23,013 bases of DNA from Legionellaceae bacterium (GTDB taxonomy: Bacteria > Pseudomonadota > Gammaproteobacteria > Legionellales > Legionellaceae), in NCBI GenBank assembly GCA_947504795.1, contig CANNJG010000008.1:1-23013 (forward strand), given 5' to 3'. Shown in pieces: positions 14,872 through 23,013 of this stretch (position 1 is its first letter; every line of letters begins with the position of its first letter). Under the pieces are notes generated by a model, which saw nothing but the letters and a program-made list of their open reading frames with translations, searched no databases and was not told the origin of the DNA. A program made the translations under genes and the position numbers.

Positions 14872-15847
14872 GCGACGTCTCCTTCAATAACCTAAGGGTT
14901 GCGGATAACACGTTATCGACGCTGATCGCCTCTAATCCAAGCTCAGGATTCTCCATCGCTTCAGCGCGCAACACAACATAACGACCTTTAGCCATATAAG
15001 GCCCACAATCCTCCGGATTATGCCGAGAAAAGAGGGCAACAACCGGGGTATTCAGCGCGGCGGCCAAATGCAGTACGCCGGTATTAGAAACCACTAATAC
15101 ATTGAGTCGCTGTAAATAAGCCAAATACGCTTTAAATTCGGGCGTCCCAGGCAACACGACAATACTCCCTTGACTCCTGGCTACCAAGCGTTGTCCGAAT
15201 GCTTGTTCATCCGGCAGTAAACTCATCACAATTTTTAAATCAAGCCCTTGCTGTCGTGCATGTGCAGTTAACTGCAAAGCCAACGCCGCAAACGAAGATT
15301 CTGGCCAAAGTCGATGTTTATGCTGATTTTGCTTCCCCCACTTTCCAAAACCACTGTAGGTAGGATGAAACCCGATTACTATCGTATGGGGGGTCACGCC
15401 ATACGCGCGGAGCACGACATCTTCTTGGGTCACGGGTAAGGGCAAATATGGTTGGGGAATAAGTGCCAAAGTTCGCTGTCGAAGCACCAGTTGTAAACAC
15501 CTATCAGCATAATGCTGTATTGATGCCTGCGATTGTAGGACCTGCGCCGAGTGGGGCAGCCAGCCCACCGTTCGCTGTTTCATTTCAAAACAATAGATTT
15601 CGTCAAAATGATGCGCTGCAACCCAGCGTTTAACCTTCAGCGTTTCTGCGAGTCGAAACCACCATTGCCCGCGATAGTCGCACATGTGCTCGGAGTCAAT
15701 GCCGGCGAAGGGCAACACACGCATCCCATCACGACTAGTCAGCGCATACAACGTCGCCTCGGGGTGGCGTTCACGAATCGCTTGAATCGCAGGTAATATC
15801 ATCACCATATCGCCCATACGGCCAATCCGCACGATCAGTATATTCAT
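14864..15847 (-). CDS. Glycosyltransferase family 9 (LPS heptosyltransferase-like)
   Basis: GT-B glycosyltransferase of 327 residues related to ADP-heptose:LPS heptosyltransferases. It starts MNILIVRIGRMGDMVMILPA, the typical first strand and glycine loop with G-D. Near the C terminus it has SNTGVLHLAAALNTPVVALF (254-273), the conserved S-N-D/T-x-G-x-x-H-x-A-A block with sugar-nucleotide-binding residues. It acts on the cytoplasmic face, adding heptose to LPS inner core; which position (WaaC, WaaF, WaaQ type) cannot be told. A TTG at 15856 would lengthen it by three residues, but the ATG at 15847 begins at the family start. Its end overlaps waaL by 8 bp. Confidence 0.87.
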   Translation of the reverse strand: MNILIVRIGRMGDMVMILPAIQAIRERHPEATLYALTSRDGMRVLPFAGIDSEHMCDYRGQWWFRLAETLKVKRWVAAHHFDEIYCFEMKQRTVGWLPHSAQVLQSQASIQHYADRCLQLVLRQRTLALIPQPYLPLPVTQEDVVLRAYGVTPHTIVIGFHPTYSGFGKWGKQNQHKHRLWPESSFAALALQLTAHARQQGLDLKIVMSLLPDEQAFGQRLVARSQGSIVVLPGTPEFKAYLAYLQRLNVLVVSNTGVLHLAAALNTPVVALFSRHNPEDCGPYMAKGRYVVLRAEAMENPELGLEAISVDNVLSATLRLLKETSHG

Positions 15848-15925
15848 CAGACCCAAAGCCTTTATTTAAAACGATCAGCAGTCTAACAGAAGGGTTTTTA
15901 GAAGGTCAATCACTCTTTAGAAAAT

Positions 15926-15938
15926 GAGGCAATGCCTC
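15926..15938 (-). terminator. Weak hairpin with short U-run after the hypothetical gene
   Basis: On the minus strand GAGGC-ATT-GCCTC forms a 5-bp GC-rich stem followed by ATTTTCT. It lies 70 bp after the stop of the 538-residue hypothetical gene and before the heptosyltransferase gene. Its position fits the end of the smpB-to-hypothetical unit, though the stem is short. Confidence 0.4.
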
Positions 15939-16007
15939 CGTGCAGGGTGGACACCGATTAAGAGCAGTTACGGCTCACTCTTCACAGGAAGATTACAACA
16001 CCATGCG

Positions 16008-17624
16008 TCAACTCAAATGTGTTCGCCTATCCTGCATCGTATCGATGCTATTTAATACGGAGCGTCGACCAATCTCTTCCATTAAAGGAATCGACTTCAA
16101 AGGTTCTCCGGATTCGATTATATGTGCGATAAAAAAACTATCTTGCCACATTGATTCTCTTGCGCGAGCCCCGGCTTGCAACCATAACGTTACCCATAAA
16201 AAATGAAATAGCCATTGCACTCGATGCTGTTCAAATTCCACGAAAACCAATGCCAGAGCTTTATCCAACTCGCATACTTTTATCCCATCAGCAAACCCAG
16301 AGCATTGAGTCACCAATTTATCAATCGTCGCATTTTCAGCAAACCAAGAATCTACAAAAGGTTTTGTCTTAAACCAGTGTTTAGACCGTTGCAAGGATTG
16401 ATGAATCACTTGCGTGGTAACCGGACTGATATGCACCCCAATGTGTTGCATACTATCGGCTATGTCTATGCGTTGCGGTAAAAAGTGCAATCCTAATTCT
16501 TCTTGAATTTCTAAGAAATGCAAATCAGGCATTGCGCCATTCTCCAAAGTTACGGCCAGAAAATGATTGGTCAATAGCGCCAAATAGTCGATCGTCGTCG
16601 AGCGCAGCTTCACTGAACCATCAAAGGTTTCTCGATAATAACGCTTAACATCAACGGCTGGAATCACCGGTGTGGTCCAAGCATCTTTAATCCCCACCCC
16701 ATATTTTAACAACAGCCCACACAAACGATTTTTACGCTTTTTGCGAATATGAATAAAGATCCCTTGCGCACCCCCGCCATCAATTTCACTGGCTTTAAGA
16801 TGAACAATATCGGCGGGTTTGCCCCGATGAAACACGACACCTTTTTTACGTTGCAATGTGATCCAATAATTAAATTGAGCATAATATTCAGCAGGATACC
16901 AATGCTGAATCATTTGTAATCGTGATAAGGAAATGGAACTTAAAGTAATCGTATCCATCAAAGAATCAAGGGTTGCAACCACAATCTCACGCACTTCAGG
17001 ATTGGGATGTAATAAGGTTAATAACGCAATATCATGCCCCGCCTCAATGTGGTACAAATCCAAAACCAAATCTATAAAAAAATCAGGAGGCATGGCATAA
17101 CTCTGTGCAAAAAAATTCTCTGCGATATCAAACGCAGATAAGTCGGCTAATTCTTCGATTAAATCACGAATAGAGGTTAAATGGGTCACATCATCCTCGG
17201 GAACCTCATCTGATTCTTGATTGGCTAAAGTCAGATACGCGTCTTTTAATTGACTGGATAAATCCACATGAACTTCATAGAATGCATTCAAAATGGGTAA
17301 CCAAAAACTGAGTGAATGCTTCTTTTGATCAATTGCAAGGGCTAAATGCGCCATTAATTGCTGCAATAATTTATCAGCTAGTTTGGAGCCAGACTCATAA
17401 GAAGTTTGTAATTTAGCCACACAAATGTCCAATACAAAAAGGCAGGCGGTATAGCGAGACGGATTGGCATCTACACGTTTCTCATTCAAGCTGGCGAAGA
17501 TATCAATCACTTGGATAGCGCTTTCTGGATTTGCAATAAAATAGGCGTAACACTCGGGATCAATGTCTTTATCTTGTTGAATAAATCCAGCAATTGTCGT
17601 AATCCATTGATTTAATTTTTTCAT
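16008..17624 (-). CDS. Hypothetical protein, 538 residues, coupled to the Tex/thioesterase genes
   Basis: Soluble, mostly helical protein that I do not recognise. There is no signal peptide and no clear membrane helix, though WLFHFLWVTLWL (471-482) is hydrophobic. Residues 205-222 (LHPNPEVREIVVATLDSL) look like one HEAT-type helical repeat. The middle section, about 270-325, has IDGGGAQGIFIHIRKKRKNR followed by a stretch ending in KDAW, a glycine-rich turn then a strongly basic strand pair that suggests nucleic-acid or phosphate contact. Its ATG overlaps the thioesterase stop as ATGA, so translation is coupled to tex and the thioesterase gene. That linkage hints at a housekeeping role, possibly RNA-related, but this is inference only. 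Confidence 0.8.
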   Translation of the reverse strand: MKKLNQWITTIAGFIQQDKDIDPECYAYFIANPESAIQVIDIFASLNEKRVDANPSRYTACLFVLDICVAKLQTSYESGSKLADKLLQQLMAHLALAIDQKKHSLSFWLPILNAFYEVHVDLSSQLKDAYLTLANQESDEVPEDDVTHLTSIRDLIEELADLSAFDIAENFFAQSYAMPPDFFIDLVLDLYHIEAGHDIALLTLLHPNPEVREIVVATLDSLMDTITLSSISLSRLQMIQHWYPAEYYAQFNYWITLQRKKGVVFHRGKPADIVHLKASEIDGGGAQGIFIHIRKKRKNRLCGLLLKYGVGIKDAWTTPVIPAVDVKRYYRETFDGSVKLRSTTIDYLALLTNHFLAVTLENGAMPDLHFLEIQEELGLHFLPQRIDIADSMQHIGVHISPVTTQVIHQSLQRSKHWFKTKPFVDSWFAENATIDKLVTQCSGFADGIKVCELDKALALVFVEFEQHRVQWLFHFLWVTLWLQAGARARESMWQDSFFIAHIIESGEPLKSIPLMEEIGRRSVLNSIDTMQDRRTHLS

Positions 17625-17995
17625 GTAGGAATTTTTCTTTTGACACCATGCTCATCAATTGCAACAAACACAAACACACCCTCTGTGACCTTGTGCCGGA
17701 TAGCTGCGCTTAAATCTTCTGACCAAACCTCCACTGCGATCGTCATCGAGGTTTGCCCTTGTTTCATCAAAGTCACGTAACAACTCACCAAATTACCCAC
17801 ATGCACAGGTTTAAGAAATGACATACCATCAACGGCGATGGTCGCAGCACGACCTTTGGATATCCGTTTTGCTAAAATACCTGCTGATAAATCCATCTGT
17901 GATAAAATCCACCCCCCAAAAATATCACCACTAGGATTCGTCGTCGTAGGCATGGCCAATGTTTGAATAGCAAGCGCTCCTTTTGGACTCGTCAT
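17621..17995 (-). CDS. yciA: Acyl-CoA thioesterase, YciA-type hotdog fold
   Basis: Single hotdog-domain protein of 124 residues that hydrolyses acyl-CoA esters. It shows NPSGDIFGGWI (20-30) with the catalytic Asp24, the helix MDLSAGILAKR, and AVDGMSFLKPVHVGN, a family hallmark. It is close to YciA in length and motifs; related cytosolic thioesterases of the same fold cannot be excluded. Both ends overlap neighbours by 4 bp: its ATG shares bases with the tex stop, and its stop with the start of the hypothetical gene. Confidence 0.88.
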   Translation of the reverse strand: MTSPKGALAIQTLAMPTTTNPSGDIFGGWILSQMDLSAGILAKRISKGRAATIAVDGMSFLKPVHVGNLVSCYVTLMKQGQTSMTIAVEVWSEDLSAAIRHKVTEGVFVFVAIDEHGVKRKIPT

Positions 17996-20334
17996 AATTT
18001 TATTTCACCCTTGAGTTTAGATAAGGCATCTGCCATAGCCGTGTTAAGCAATGGTTTCGATACCACAGGAGCTGGACATTGCGTAGACGCGCGTGGTTGA
18101 GATCGCGCTTTTTTTAAGTTTTTGAGGGTGGGGGCGGTTTTGAGATGCGTTGGCTTTTTAGGAATTAGCCTGGATGCCGACTCATCTTGTAATTTCATTG
18201 TTAACCCAATTCTTTGGCGCTCTTTATCCACTTCCGTCACTTTGACGGTGATAATATCACCCGCTTTTACCAGTTCACGTGGATCACTAATAAACCGATC
18301 CGTCATCGCTGAAATATGAACTAATCCGTCTTGATGCACGCCAATATCTACAAATACACCAAAATGGGTCACGTTGGAGACCACACCCTCTAACACCATA
18401 CCCACGTCCAGCGTATCGATACTATCGACGCCTTCTTTAAAACAAACCGTCTTAAATTGCGGTCGTGGATCCCGTCCTGGCTTTTCTAATTCGAGTAAAA
18501 TATCTTGGATCGTCGGTAGTCCCGTCTGGTCATCAACATAGCGGCTCGGATCCAGGGCATGGAGCGTATCCTTGCGACCCAATAGTGCGGTGACTTCGAG
18601 ACCTAAGTCCTGTGCCATTCGTTCAACGATAGGGTACGATTCAGGATGGATACCCGATGCATCGAGCGGATGAAGACCATCGCGTACGCGTAAAAATCCA
18701 ATCGCTTGTTGGAACCTTTTGTCGCCGATTCGCGGCACATTTTTTAGCGCATCTCGACAGGCAAACGCACCATGCTCTTCACGATACTGCACGATTTGTT
18801 TCGCCACCGCTTCAGATAAGCCTGCCACATGCGCCAATAAGGTCCAAGATGCGCGATTCACATCAACACCCACCGCATTCACACACACTTCAACCACACC
18901 GTCAAGACTGCGCGCCAAACGTGCCTGATTCACATCGTGTTGATATTGACCCACACCAATCGATTTAGGCTCAATCTTTACCAACTCGGCTAACGGATCT
19001 TGTAAGCGTCGCGCAATGGACACCGCGCCGCGAAGCGAGACATCTAGTTCTGAAAACTCATCTGCGGCTAATTGCGATGCTGAGTACACAGAAGCGCCCG
19101 CCTCTGAGACTAACATTTTGGTTAGTCCCAGATCGGGATACCGAGTCATCAACTCTGCGACTAAACGCTCTGTCTCACGTGAACCGGTTCCATTACCAAT
19201 GCTGATTAAATTCACCCGATACTTCGCTGCCAACTTTGCTAACGCCGCAATCGCTTCTTCCCAAGCTGATTTAGGCGGTAACGGAAACACGGTATCATAA
19301 TCCAATAATTTACCCGTCTCATCGACCACGGCCACTTTAACGCCTGTGCGGATCCCAGGATCTAACCCCATAATCACCCTCGCACCTGCGGGCGCGGCTA
19401 GCAACAAATCTCGCAAATTATTCGCAAATACAGTAATGGCGTCTTCATCTGCCTTTTCGCGCAGCCGATTAAACAGATCCAATTCAAGTTTAGCGGCTAA
19501 TTTAGTGGTCCAAGTTAATCGCGCAGTTTCGATAAGCCACTGCGATGCTTGCGCTGCATCGATTTGAAAATAACGTCGGATCGTATCTTCACCCACATCC
19601 AGTTGGTTCGGGACGCTAAGCACCAATTGTAACGCTTGCTCACGCCGCCCTCGAAACAAAGCCAGGGCACGATGAGACTTAATTTTACGAATCAGTTCTG
19701 CAAAATTGGCATAATCCGCATATTTTTTATCGCTATTTTTGCTCACAGCTTTAGCGCTTAACACGCCATTTTGCCAAAGATACTCGCGCAACGCAGCCAA
19801 AAGGTCGGGATCTTCTGCAAAACGCTCCATTAAGATTTGACGGGCGCCTTCTAAGACCGTCTCTGGCGTATCCATACCCGATTCAGGGTTAATAAAAGCA
19901 GCTGCTTCTACTGCAGGATCTAAAGCCGCTTGCCGATATAACCTGTCCGCCAAAGGCCCTAATCCCGCCTCTTTGGCGAGATGTGCCTTAGTCCGACGCT
20001 TGGGTCGAAAAGGTAGATATAAATCTTCCAAACGAGTTTTGGTCGTCGCCTCTTGAAGGGCTTGTTCTAAAGAAGGCGTGAGTTGATCTTGTTCTTGAAT
20101 ACTGGCAATAATCACCGCGCGACGTTCATTCAGGTCTCGGATATACCCTAATCGATACGCAATATGTCGAAGCTCGGTATCATTTAAACTTTGGGTCATT
20201 TCTTTACGGTATCGCGCAATAAAAGGCACAGAAGCCTCTTCATCTAGTAACCGAATCGCCGCGACAACACGCTGAGGGTCAACACGCAGCTCATTGCCAA
20301 TAATCTGTGCGATCGGCATCACATCTTCAAGCAT
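17992..20334 (-). CDS. tex: Tex, S1-domain RNA-binding transcription accessory protein
   Basis: Tex is a conserved nucleic-acid-binding factor related to eukaryotic Spt6. The 780-residue product has the helical N-terminal region (VPFIARYRKEMT, then LPFRPKRRTKA), a YqgF/RuvX-like domain from GLDPGIRTGVKVAVVDE (about 320-450), helix-hairpin-helix segments (VNRASWTLLAHVAGLSE, ALKNVPRIGDKRFQQAIGFL), and one S1 domain (about 648-716, SNVTHFGVFVDIGVHQDGLV). A basic tail of about 64 residues follows the S1 domain. AAGGAG sits 6 bases before the ATG. It follows glmS by 32 bp and overlaps the thioesterase gene, so smpB-glmS-tex-thioesterase-hypothetical may form one unit. Confidence 0.96.
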   Translation of the reverse strand: MLEDVMPIAQIIGNELRVDPQRVVAAIRLLDEEASVPFIARYRKEMTQSLNDTELRHIAYRLGYIRDLNERRAVIIASIQEQDQLTPSLEQALQEATTKTRLEDLYLPFRPKRRTKAHLAKEAGLGPLADRLYRQAALDPAVEAAAFINPESGMDTPETVLEGARQILMERFAEDPDLLAALREYLWQNGVLSAKAVSKNSDKKYADYANFAELIRKIKSHRALALFRGRREQALQLVLSVPNQLDVGEDTIRRYFQIDAAQASQWLIETARLTWTTKLAAKLELDLFNRLREKADEDAITVFANNLRDLLLAAPAGARVIMGLDPGIRTGVKVAVVDETGKLLDYDTVFPLPPKSAWEEAIAALAKLAAKYRVNLISIGNGTGSRETERLVAELMTRYPDLGLTKMLVSEAGASVYSASQLAADEFSELDVSLRGAVSIARRLQDPLAELVKIEPKSIGVGQYQHDVNQARLARSLDGVVEVCVNAVGVDVNRASWTLLAHVAGLSEAVAKQIVQYREEHGAFACRDALKNVPRIGDKRFQQAIGFLRVRDGLHPLDASGIHPESYPIVERMAQDLGLEVTALLGRKDTLHALDPSRYVDDQTGLPTIQDILLELEKPGRDPRPQFKTVCFKEGVDSIDTLDVGMVLEGVVSNVTHFGVFVDIGVHQDGLVHISAMTDRFISDPRELVKAGDIITVKVTEVDKERQRIGLTMKLQDESASRLIPKKPTHLKTAPTLKNLKKARSQPRASTQCPAPVVSKPLLNTAMADALSKLKGEIKL

Positions 20335-20366
20335 TAAGACTCCTTTGTAAATTGAGAGTATCTGTT

Positions 20367-22181
20367 CTATTCAACAGTCACTGATTTCGCCAAATTTCTA
20401 GGTTGATCCACATCGGTCCCTTTTGCAACGGCAACATGATACGCTAACAACTGCAAAGGAATCGTATAGATAATAGGCGCAATCCATTTGCCACAAGACG
20501 GGACAGGAATCATCGTTGCGTGCTGCGCAGACCACGCTTCACCCTCATCCATAAACACGAACAACTGCCCACCCCGAGCACTGACTTCGTGCAAGTTCGA
20601 CTTTAATTTGTCCAACAACTCATCATTCGGCGCAATCACGACCACCGGCATGGTTTTATCAACCAGCGCAAGAGGACCATGCTTCAATTCGCCGGCAGGA
20701 TAGGCTTCGGCATGAATATAGGAGACCTCTTTCAATTTCAGTGCCCCTTCAAGCGCGACTGGAAATTGCACGCCACGACCTAAAAACAGCGTATTGGTTT
20801 TATTCACAAATTGATGGGCAAGTTGTTCAATGTCCACATTCAGGCGCAAGGCTCGCTCACAACTCGTAGGTAAGCGCTGTAATTCAGCAAATACTTGTTT
20901 GGCGCGCTCATCTTTACATAATATCGTCGCCATCATCAGTAACGTGACTAATTGCGTGGTAAACGCTTTGGTAGAAGCAACACCAATCTCAACCCCAGCA
21001 CGGGTTAAAAATGCAGCCTCTGATTCACGCACCAAGGTCGAACTAGCGACATTACAAATGGCAAACGTCCCTAAATATCCCAAGGTTTTAGCTTTAATTA
21101 AAGCCGCCAAGGTATCTGCTGTTTCTCCTGATTGTGAAATAGTCAAGAATAATGTGTCGCCCTCTACCACCACATCGCGATAACGATACTCACTCGCGAT
21201 CTCGACTTGCGTAGGCAATCCAGCTAACGACTCAAACCAAAATTTAGCAATCAATCCCGCATGATAACTCGTACCGCATGCGACGATATGCAGGCGTTTT
21301 GTGCGGTGCAATAAGGCAAGGGATACTTCCCCAAAACTAGCCCTTAATACCTCTAAACTCGACAAACGACCGGCCAAAGTATCGGCAATCACCACACCTT
21401 GTTCAAAGATTTCTTTCAACATAAAATGCCGATACGGGTCTTTGCTCACTGCGAAACAATCTTCGTTTAAACGTTCTATCGGACGTTTAGCCACTTGACG
21501 TTTGTCATCAAAAATACCCACATCACTCAAGGTGATACGTGCACTATCCCCTTCTTCTAAAAAGACGACTTGTTGTGCAAAAGAACGCAACGCCAAAGGA
21601 TCCGATGCCATAAAATTCTCGTCGGTCCCTAATCCTAAAACCAATGGACTGCCTTTGCGTATGGCCACCATTTCATCGGGATGGGATTTATGCACGACGC
21701 CCAGGGCAAAAGCACCCACCATTTGATCTGCAGAACGTTGGACGGCTTGAAGCAGATCCTTGGTTTCTTGGTAGTGATAATGAATCAAATGCGCGGCAAC
21801 CTCACTGTCTGTTTCAGACGTAAATTGATAATGGAGATCTCTTAAATATTGACGTAAATGATCATGATTTTCAATAATGCCATTATGCACAATGGCCACT
21901 TCATCATAAGACACGTGAGGATGCGCATTGCGCTCGGAGGGGCGCCCATGCGTCGCCCACCGCGTGTGTGCAATGCCGGTGCAGCCGCCAAACGTCTCTT
22001 TGTTTAATGCCTCGGTTAAAACCTGAACTTTGCCTTCGGTACGAATAAGATGAAGAGAGTGCTCTGGGCCAATAACCGCAATACCAGCGGAATCATACCC
22101 TCGGTATTCTAATCGACGTAACCCTTCTAAAAGTACTCGGCTAATATCCCGTCTGGATACTGCCCCCATAATGCCACACAT
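20367..22181 (-). CDS. glmS: Glutamine-fructose-6-phosphate aminotransferase (isomerising)
   Basis: Makes glucosamine-6-phosphate from fructose-6-phosphate and glutamine, the first step to UDP-GlcNAc for peptidoglycan and LPS. The 604-residue length matches (E. coli 609). The N-terminal MCGIMGA exposes the nucleophile Cys after removal of Met, followed by LRRLEYRGYDSAGI and AHTRWATHG of the glutaminase domain. Two SIS domains follow: VACGTSYHAG and TISQSGETADT in the first, and FLGRGVQFPVALEGALKLKE with AYPAGELKHGP in the second. The ending DQPRNLAKSVTVE is the conserved C-terminal tail. AGGAG precedes the ATG. No ribozyme or GlmZ-type site was seen in the 8-bp gap after smpB. Confidence 0.98.
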   Translation of the reverse strand: MCGIMGAVSRRDISRVLLEGLRRLEYRGYDSAGIAVIGPEHSLHLIRTEGKVQVLTEALNKETFGGCTGIAHTRWATHGRPSERNAHPHVSYDEVAIVHNGIIENHDHLRQYLRDLHYQFTSETDSEVAAHLIHYHYQETKDLLQAVQRSADQMVGAFALGVVHKSHPDEMVAIRKGSPLVLGLGTDENFMASDPLALRSFAQQVVFLEEGDSARITLSDVGIFDDKRQVAKRPIERLNEDCFAVSKDPYRHFMLKEIFEQGVVIADTLAGRLSSLEVLRASFGEVSLALLHRTKRLHIVACGTSYHAGLIAKFWFESLAGLPTQVEIASEYRYRDVVVEGDTLFLTISQSGETADTLAALIKAKTLGYLGTFAICNVASSTLVRESEAAFLTRAGVEIGVASTKAFTTQLVTLLMMATILCKDERAKQVFAELQRLPTSCERALRLNVDIEQLAHQFVNKTNTLFLGRGVQFPVALEGALKLKEVSYIHAEAYPAGELKHGPLALVDKTMPVVVIAPNDELLDKLKSNLHEVSARGGQLFVFMDEGEAWSAQHATMIPVPSCGKWIAPIIYTIPLQLLAYHVAVAKGTDVDQPRNLAKSVTVE

Positions 22182-22189
22182 AGTATCTC

Positions 22190-22651
22190 CTAACCTTTTT
22201 TCATGATCCTAGCACGATCTCGCTGCCAGTCACGATCTTTTATTGTATCGCGTTTATCATGGGTTTTCTTACCTTTTACCAACGCCAACTGCATTTTGAC
22301 ATTATTCTTTTTCCAATAAAGCGATAAGGGGATCAAAGTATACCCTTGTCGCTCCACACGGCCAATCAATTGATTCAATTGTCGCCGATTCAGTAATAAT
22401 TTACGCGTGCGGGATGCGTCCGGTTGCGAACACAGTGATGCGGTCGGCAACGGTTGAATTTGCGCGCCCAATAAAAAGGCTTCGCCGCGTTTCACAATAA
22501 CATGCCCATCGGTCAGATTGACTCTCCCCGCACGTAAGCTTTTAACTTCCCACCCTTGCAGCACCATCCCAGCTTCGAACTCTTCCTCAATAAAATACTC
22601 AAACCGAGCTTTTTTATTCGCAACAATCACAGAACTCTCATTTTTATGCAT
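22190..22651 (-). CDS. smpB: SsrA-binding protein SmpB
   Basis: Binds tmRNA and delivers it to stalled ribosomes in trans-translation. The 153-residue product has the beta-barrel sequence ARFEYFIEEEFEAGMVLQGWEVKSLRAG with the conserved G-W-E-V-K-S-x-R. It also has the C-terminal basic tail KGKKTHDKRDTIKDRDWQRD, which is disordered off the ribosome. A TTG at 22666 would add five residues, but the ATG at 22651 matches the family length better. Neither has a strong ribosome site. glmS follows after 8 bp. The tmRNA gene ssrA, often nearby, is not in the window. Confidence 0.96.
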   Translation of the reverse strand: MHKNESSVIVANKKARFEYFIEEEFEAGMVLQGWEVKSLRAGRVNLTDGHVIVKRGEAFLLGAQIQPLPTASLCSQPDASRTRKLLLNRRQLNQLIGRVERQGYTLIPLSLYWKKNNVKMQLALVKGKKTHDKRDTIKDRDWQRDRARIMKKG

Positions 22652-22675
22652 CAATATAAATCCCAATAGGGTCTG

Positions 22676-22706
22676 TTGACAGTATACATACTGCGTGGGG
22701 TATCAT
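22676..22706 (+). promoter_or_regulatory. Putative promoter for the PhoH-family gene
   Basis: A perfect TTGACA (22676-22681) is followed after 19 bp by TATCAT (22701-22706), about 33 bp before the ATG. A 12-bp palindrome AGTATACATACT (22681-22692) lies within the spacer and may be an operator. The spacer is longer than ideal. Confidence 0.45.
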
Positions 22707-22738
22707 ACACTAAGGCCGTCAAAAATCAGGAAGACATC

Positions 22739-23013
22739 ATGACCAACAAGGAACGTAAGTTATTTGTCCTAGATACCAACATACTGATGCATGATCCCAC
22801 AGCCATCTATCATTTTCAAGAGCATGACATTTATTTACCCATGGTTGTTCTCGAAGAATTAGATCGGCATAAAAGTGGTATTTCAGAAGTTGCGCGTAAT
22901 GTTAGGCAAACCAACCGCATGTTGGTAGCGCTCATGAGTGGCACCAAACACCAAGAAATTGTGGCCGGGCTTAAGATTCCAAGTTTTAGTTCGAATAAAC
23001 TCGCCCCCAGTTC
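22739..23013 (+). CDS. PIN-PhoH family ATPase/ribonuclease, N-terminal part (3' end outside window)
   Basis: Only the first 91 codons are present. They encode the N-terminal PIN domain of the YlaK-type PhoH-like proteins: KLFVLDTNILMHDP with the first acidic metal ligand (Asp), and VVLEELDRHK with conserved Glu/Asp, then SEVARNVRQTNR. In this family a PIN nuclease domain is fused to a PhoH ATPase (predicted RNA helicase) domain, which would lie beyond the window. AGGAAG sits 5-6 bases before the ATG. The gene is divergent from smpB, sharing a short intergenic region with a consensus TTGACA. Confidence 0.88.
   Translation, partial: MTNKERKLFVLDTNILMHDPTAIYHFQEHDIYLPMVVLEELDRHKSGISEVARNVRQTNRMLVALMSGTKHQEIVAGLKIPSFSSNKLAPS

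Noticed and set aside
15940..16206. Plus-strand frame of 88 codons between the heptosyltransferase and hypothetical genes
   Set aside because: Mostly antisense to the 538-residue gene; the sequence has no recognisable feature.
18657..19567. Plus-strand open frames opposite tex
   Set aside because: They are antisense shadows of the well-supported Tex coding sequence, rich in His, Ser and Pro, and have no family features.
22190..23013. tmRNA (ssrA) gene next to smpB
   Set aside because: No tRNA-like ends or tag-peptide reading frame could be found in the short intergenic DNA around smpB.

Overview
The window looks like chromosomal DNA of a gammaproteobacterium. Rho, the ubiD-fre pair, the AlaA-type aminotransferase, SmpB, GlmS, Tex and HspQ all read as gammaproteobacterial versions. 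LPS genes (heptosyltransferase-like and O-antigen-ligase-like) show a Gram-negative envelope. Dispersed palindromic repeats, small unrecognised acidic proteins and a patatin-like lipase would suit a host-associated lineage such as the Legionellales, but that placement is an impression and not shown by the sequence.

Layout: (1) 1-5470, core metabolism: the 3' end of a patatin-like phospholipase gene (+), pepN (-), then alaA and map as a close pair (+). (2) About 5470-9930, an accessory stretch: a 466-bp intergenic region with two copies of a palindromic repeat and a plausible promoter; a two-gene DarT-like/DarG-like pair (DNA ADP-ribosyltransferase toxin and macrodomain antitoxin); a secreted D-Ala-D-Ala dipeptidase (-); a small gene broken at a run of eight C residues; a small two-helix membrane protein (-); hspQ; and an unrecognised gene whose C-terminal half is a paralogue of the broken gene. 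(3) About 10030-22670, a long run of minus-strand core genes, in transcription order smpB-glmS-tex-thioesterase-hypothetical, then heptosyltransferase-waaL, then rho-ubiD-fre. Several junctions are ATGA overlaps. (4) 22739-end, the start of a divergent PIN-PhoH family gene.

How the genes fit together: Rho is followed by UbiD, which needs a prenylated flavin, and a Fre-like flavin reductase translationally coupled to it. The heptosyltransferase and ligase act on LPS core and O-antigen attachment. SmpB works in trans-translation, GlmS starts amino-sugar synthesis for the wall and LPS, and Tex is an RNA-associated factor.

The main point of interest is the accessory stretch. The DarTG-like pair is unusual: its antitoxin is essentially a lone macrodomain with a short lysine-rich tail, and the toxin has a C-terminal extension carrying QLRLF, a match to the bacterial sliding-clamp binding consensus. 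The second point is the C8 tract: one additional C restores a 109-codon reading frame whose product aligns with the downstream protein at 9363-9926. That suggests phase variation, programmed slippage, or a recent frameshift in a duplicated gene family. No tRNA, rRNA, CRISPR array or complete insertion sequence was seen.
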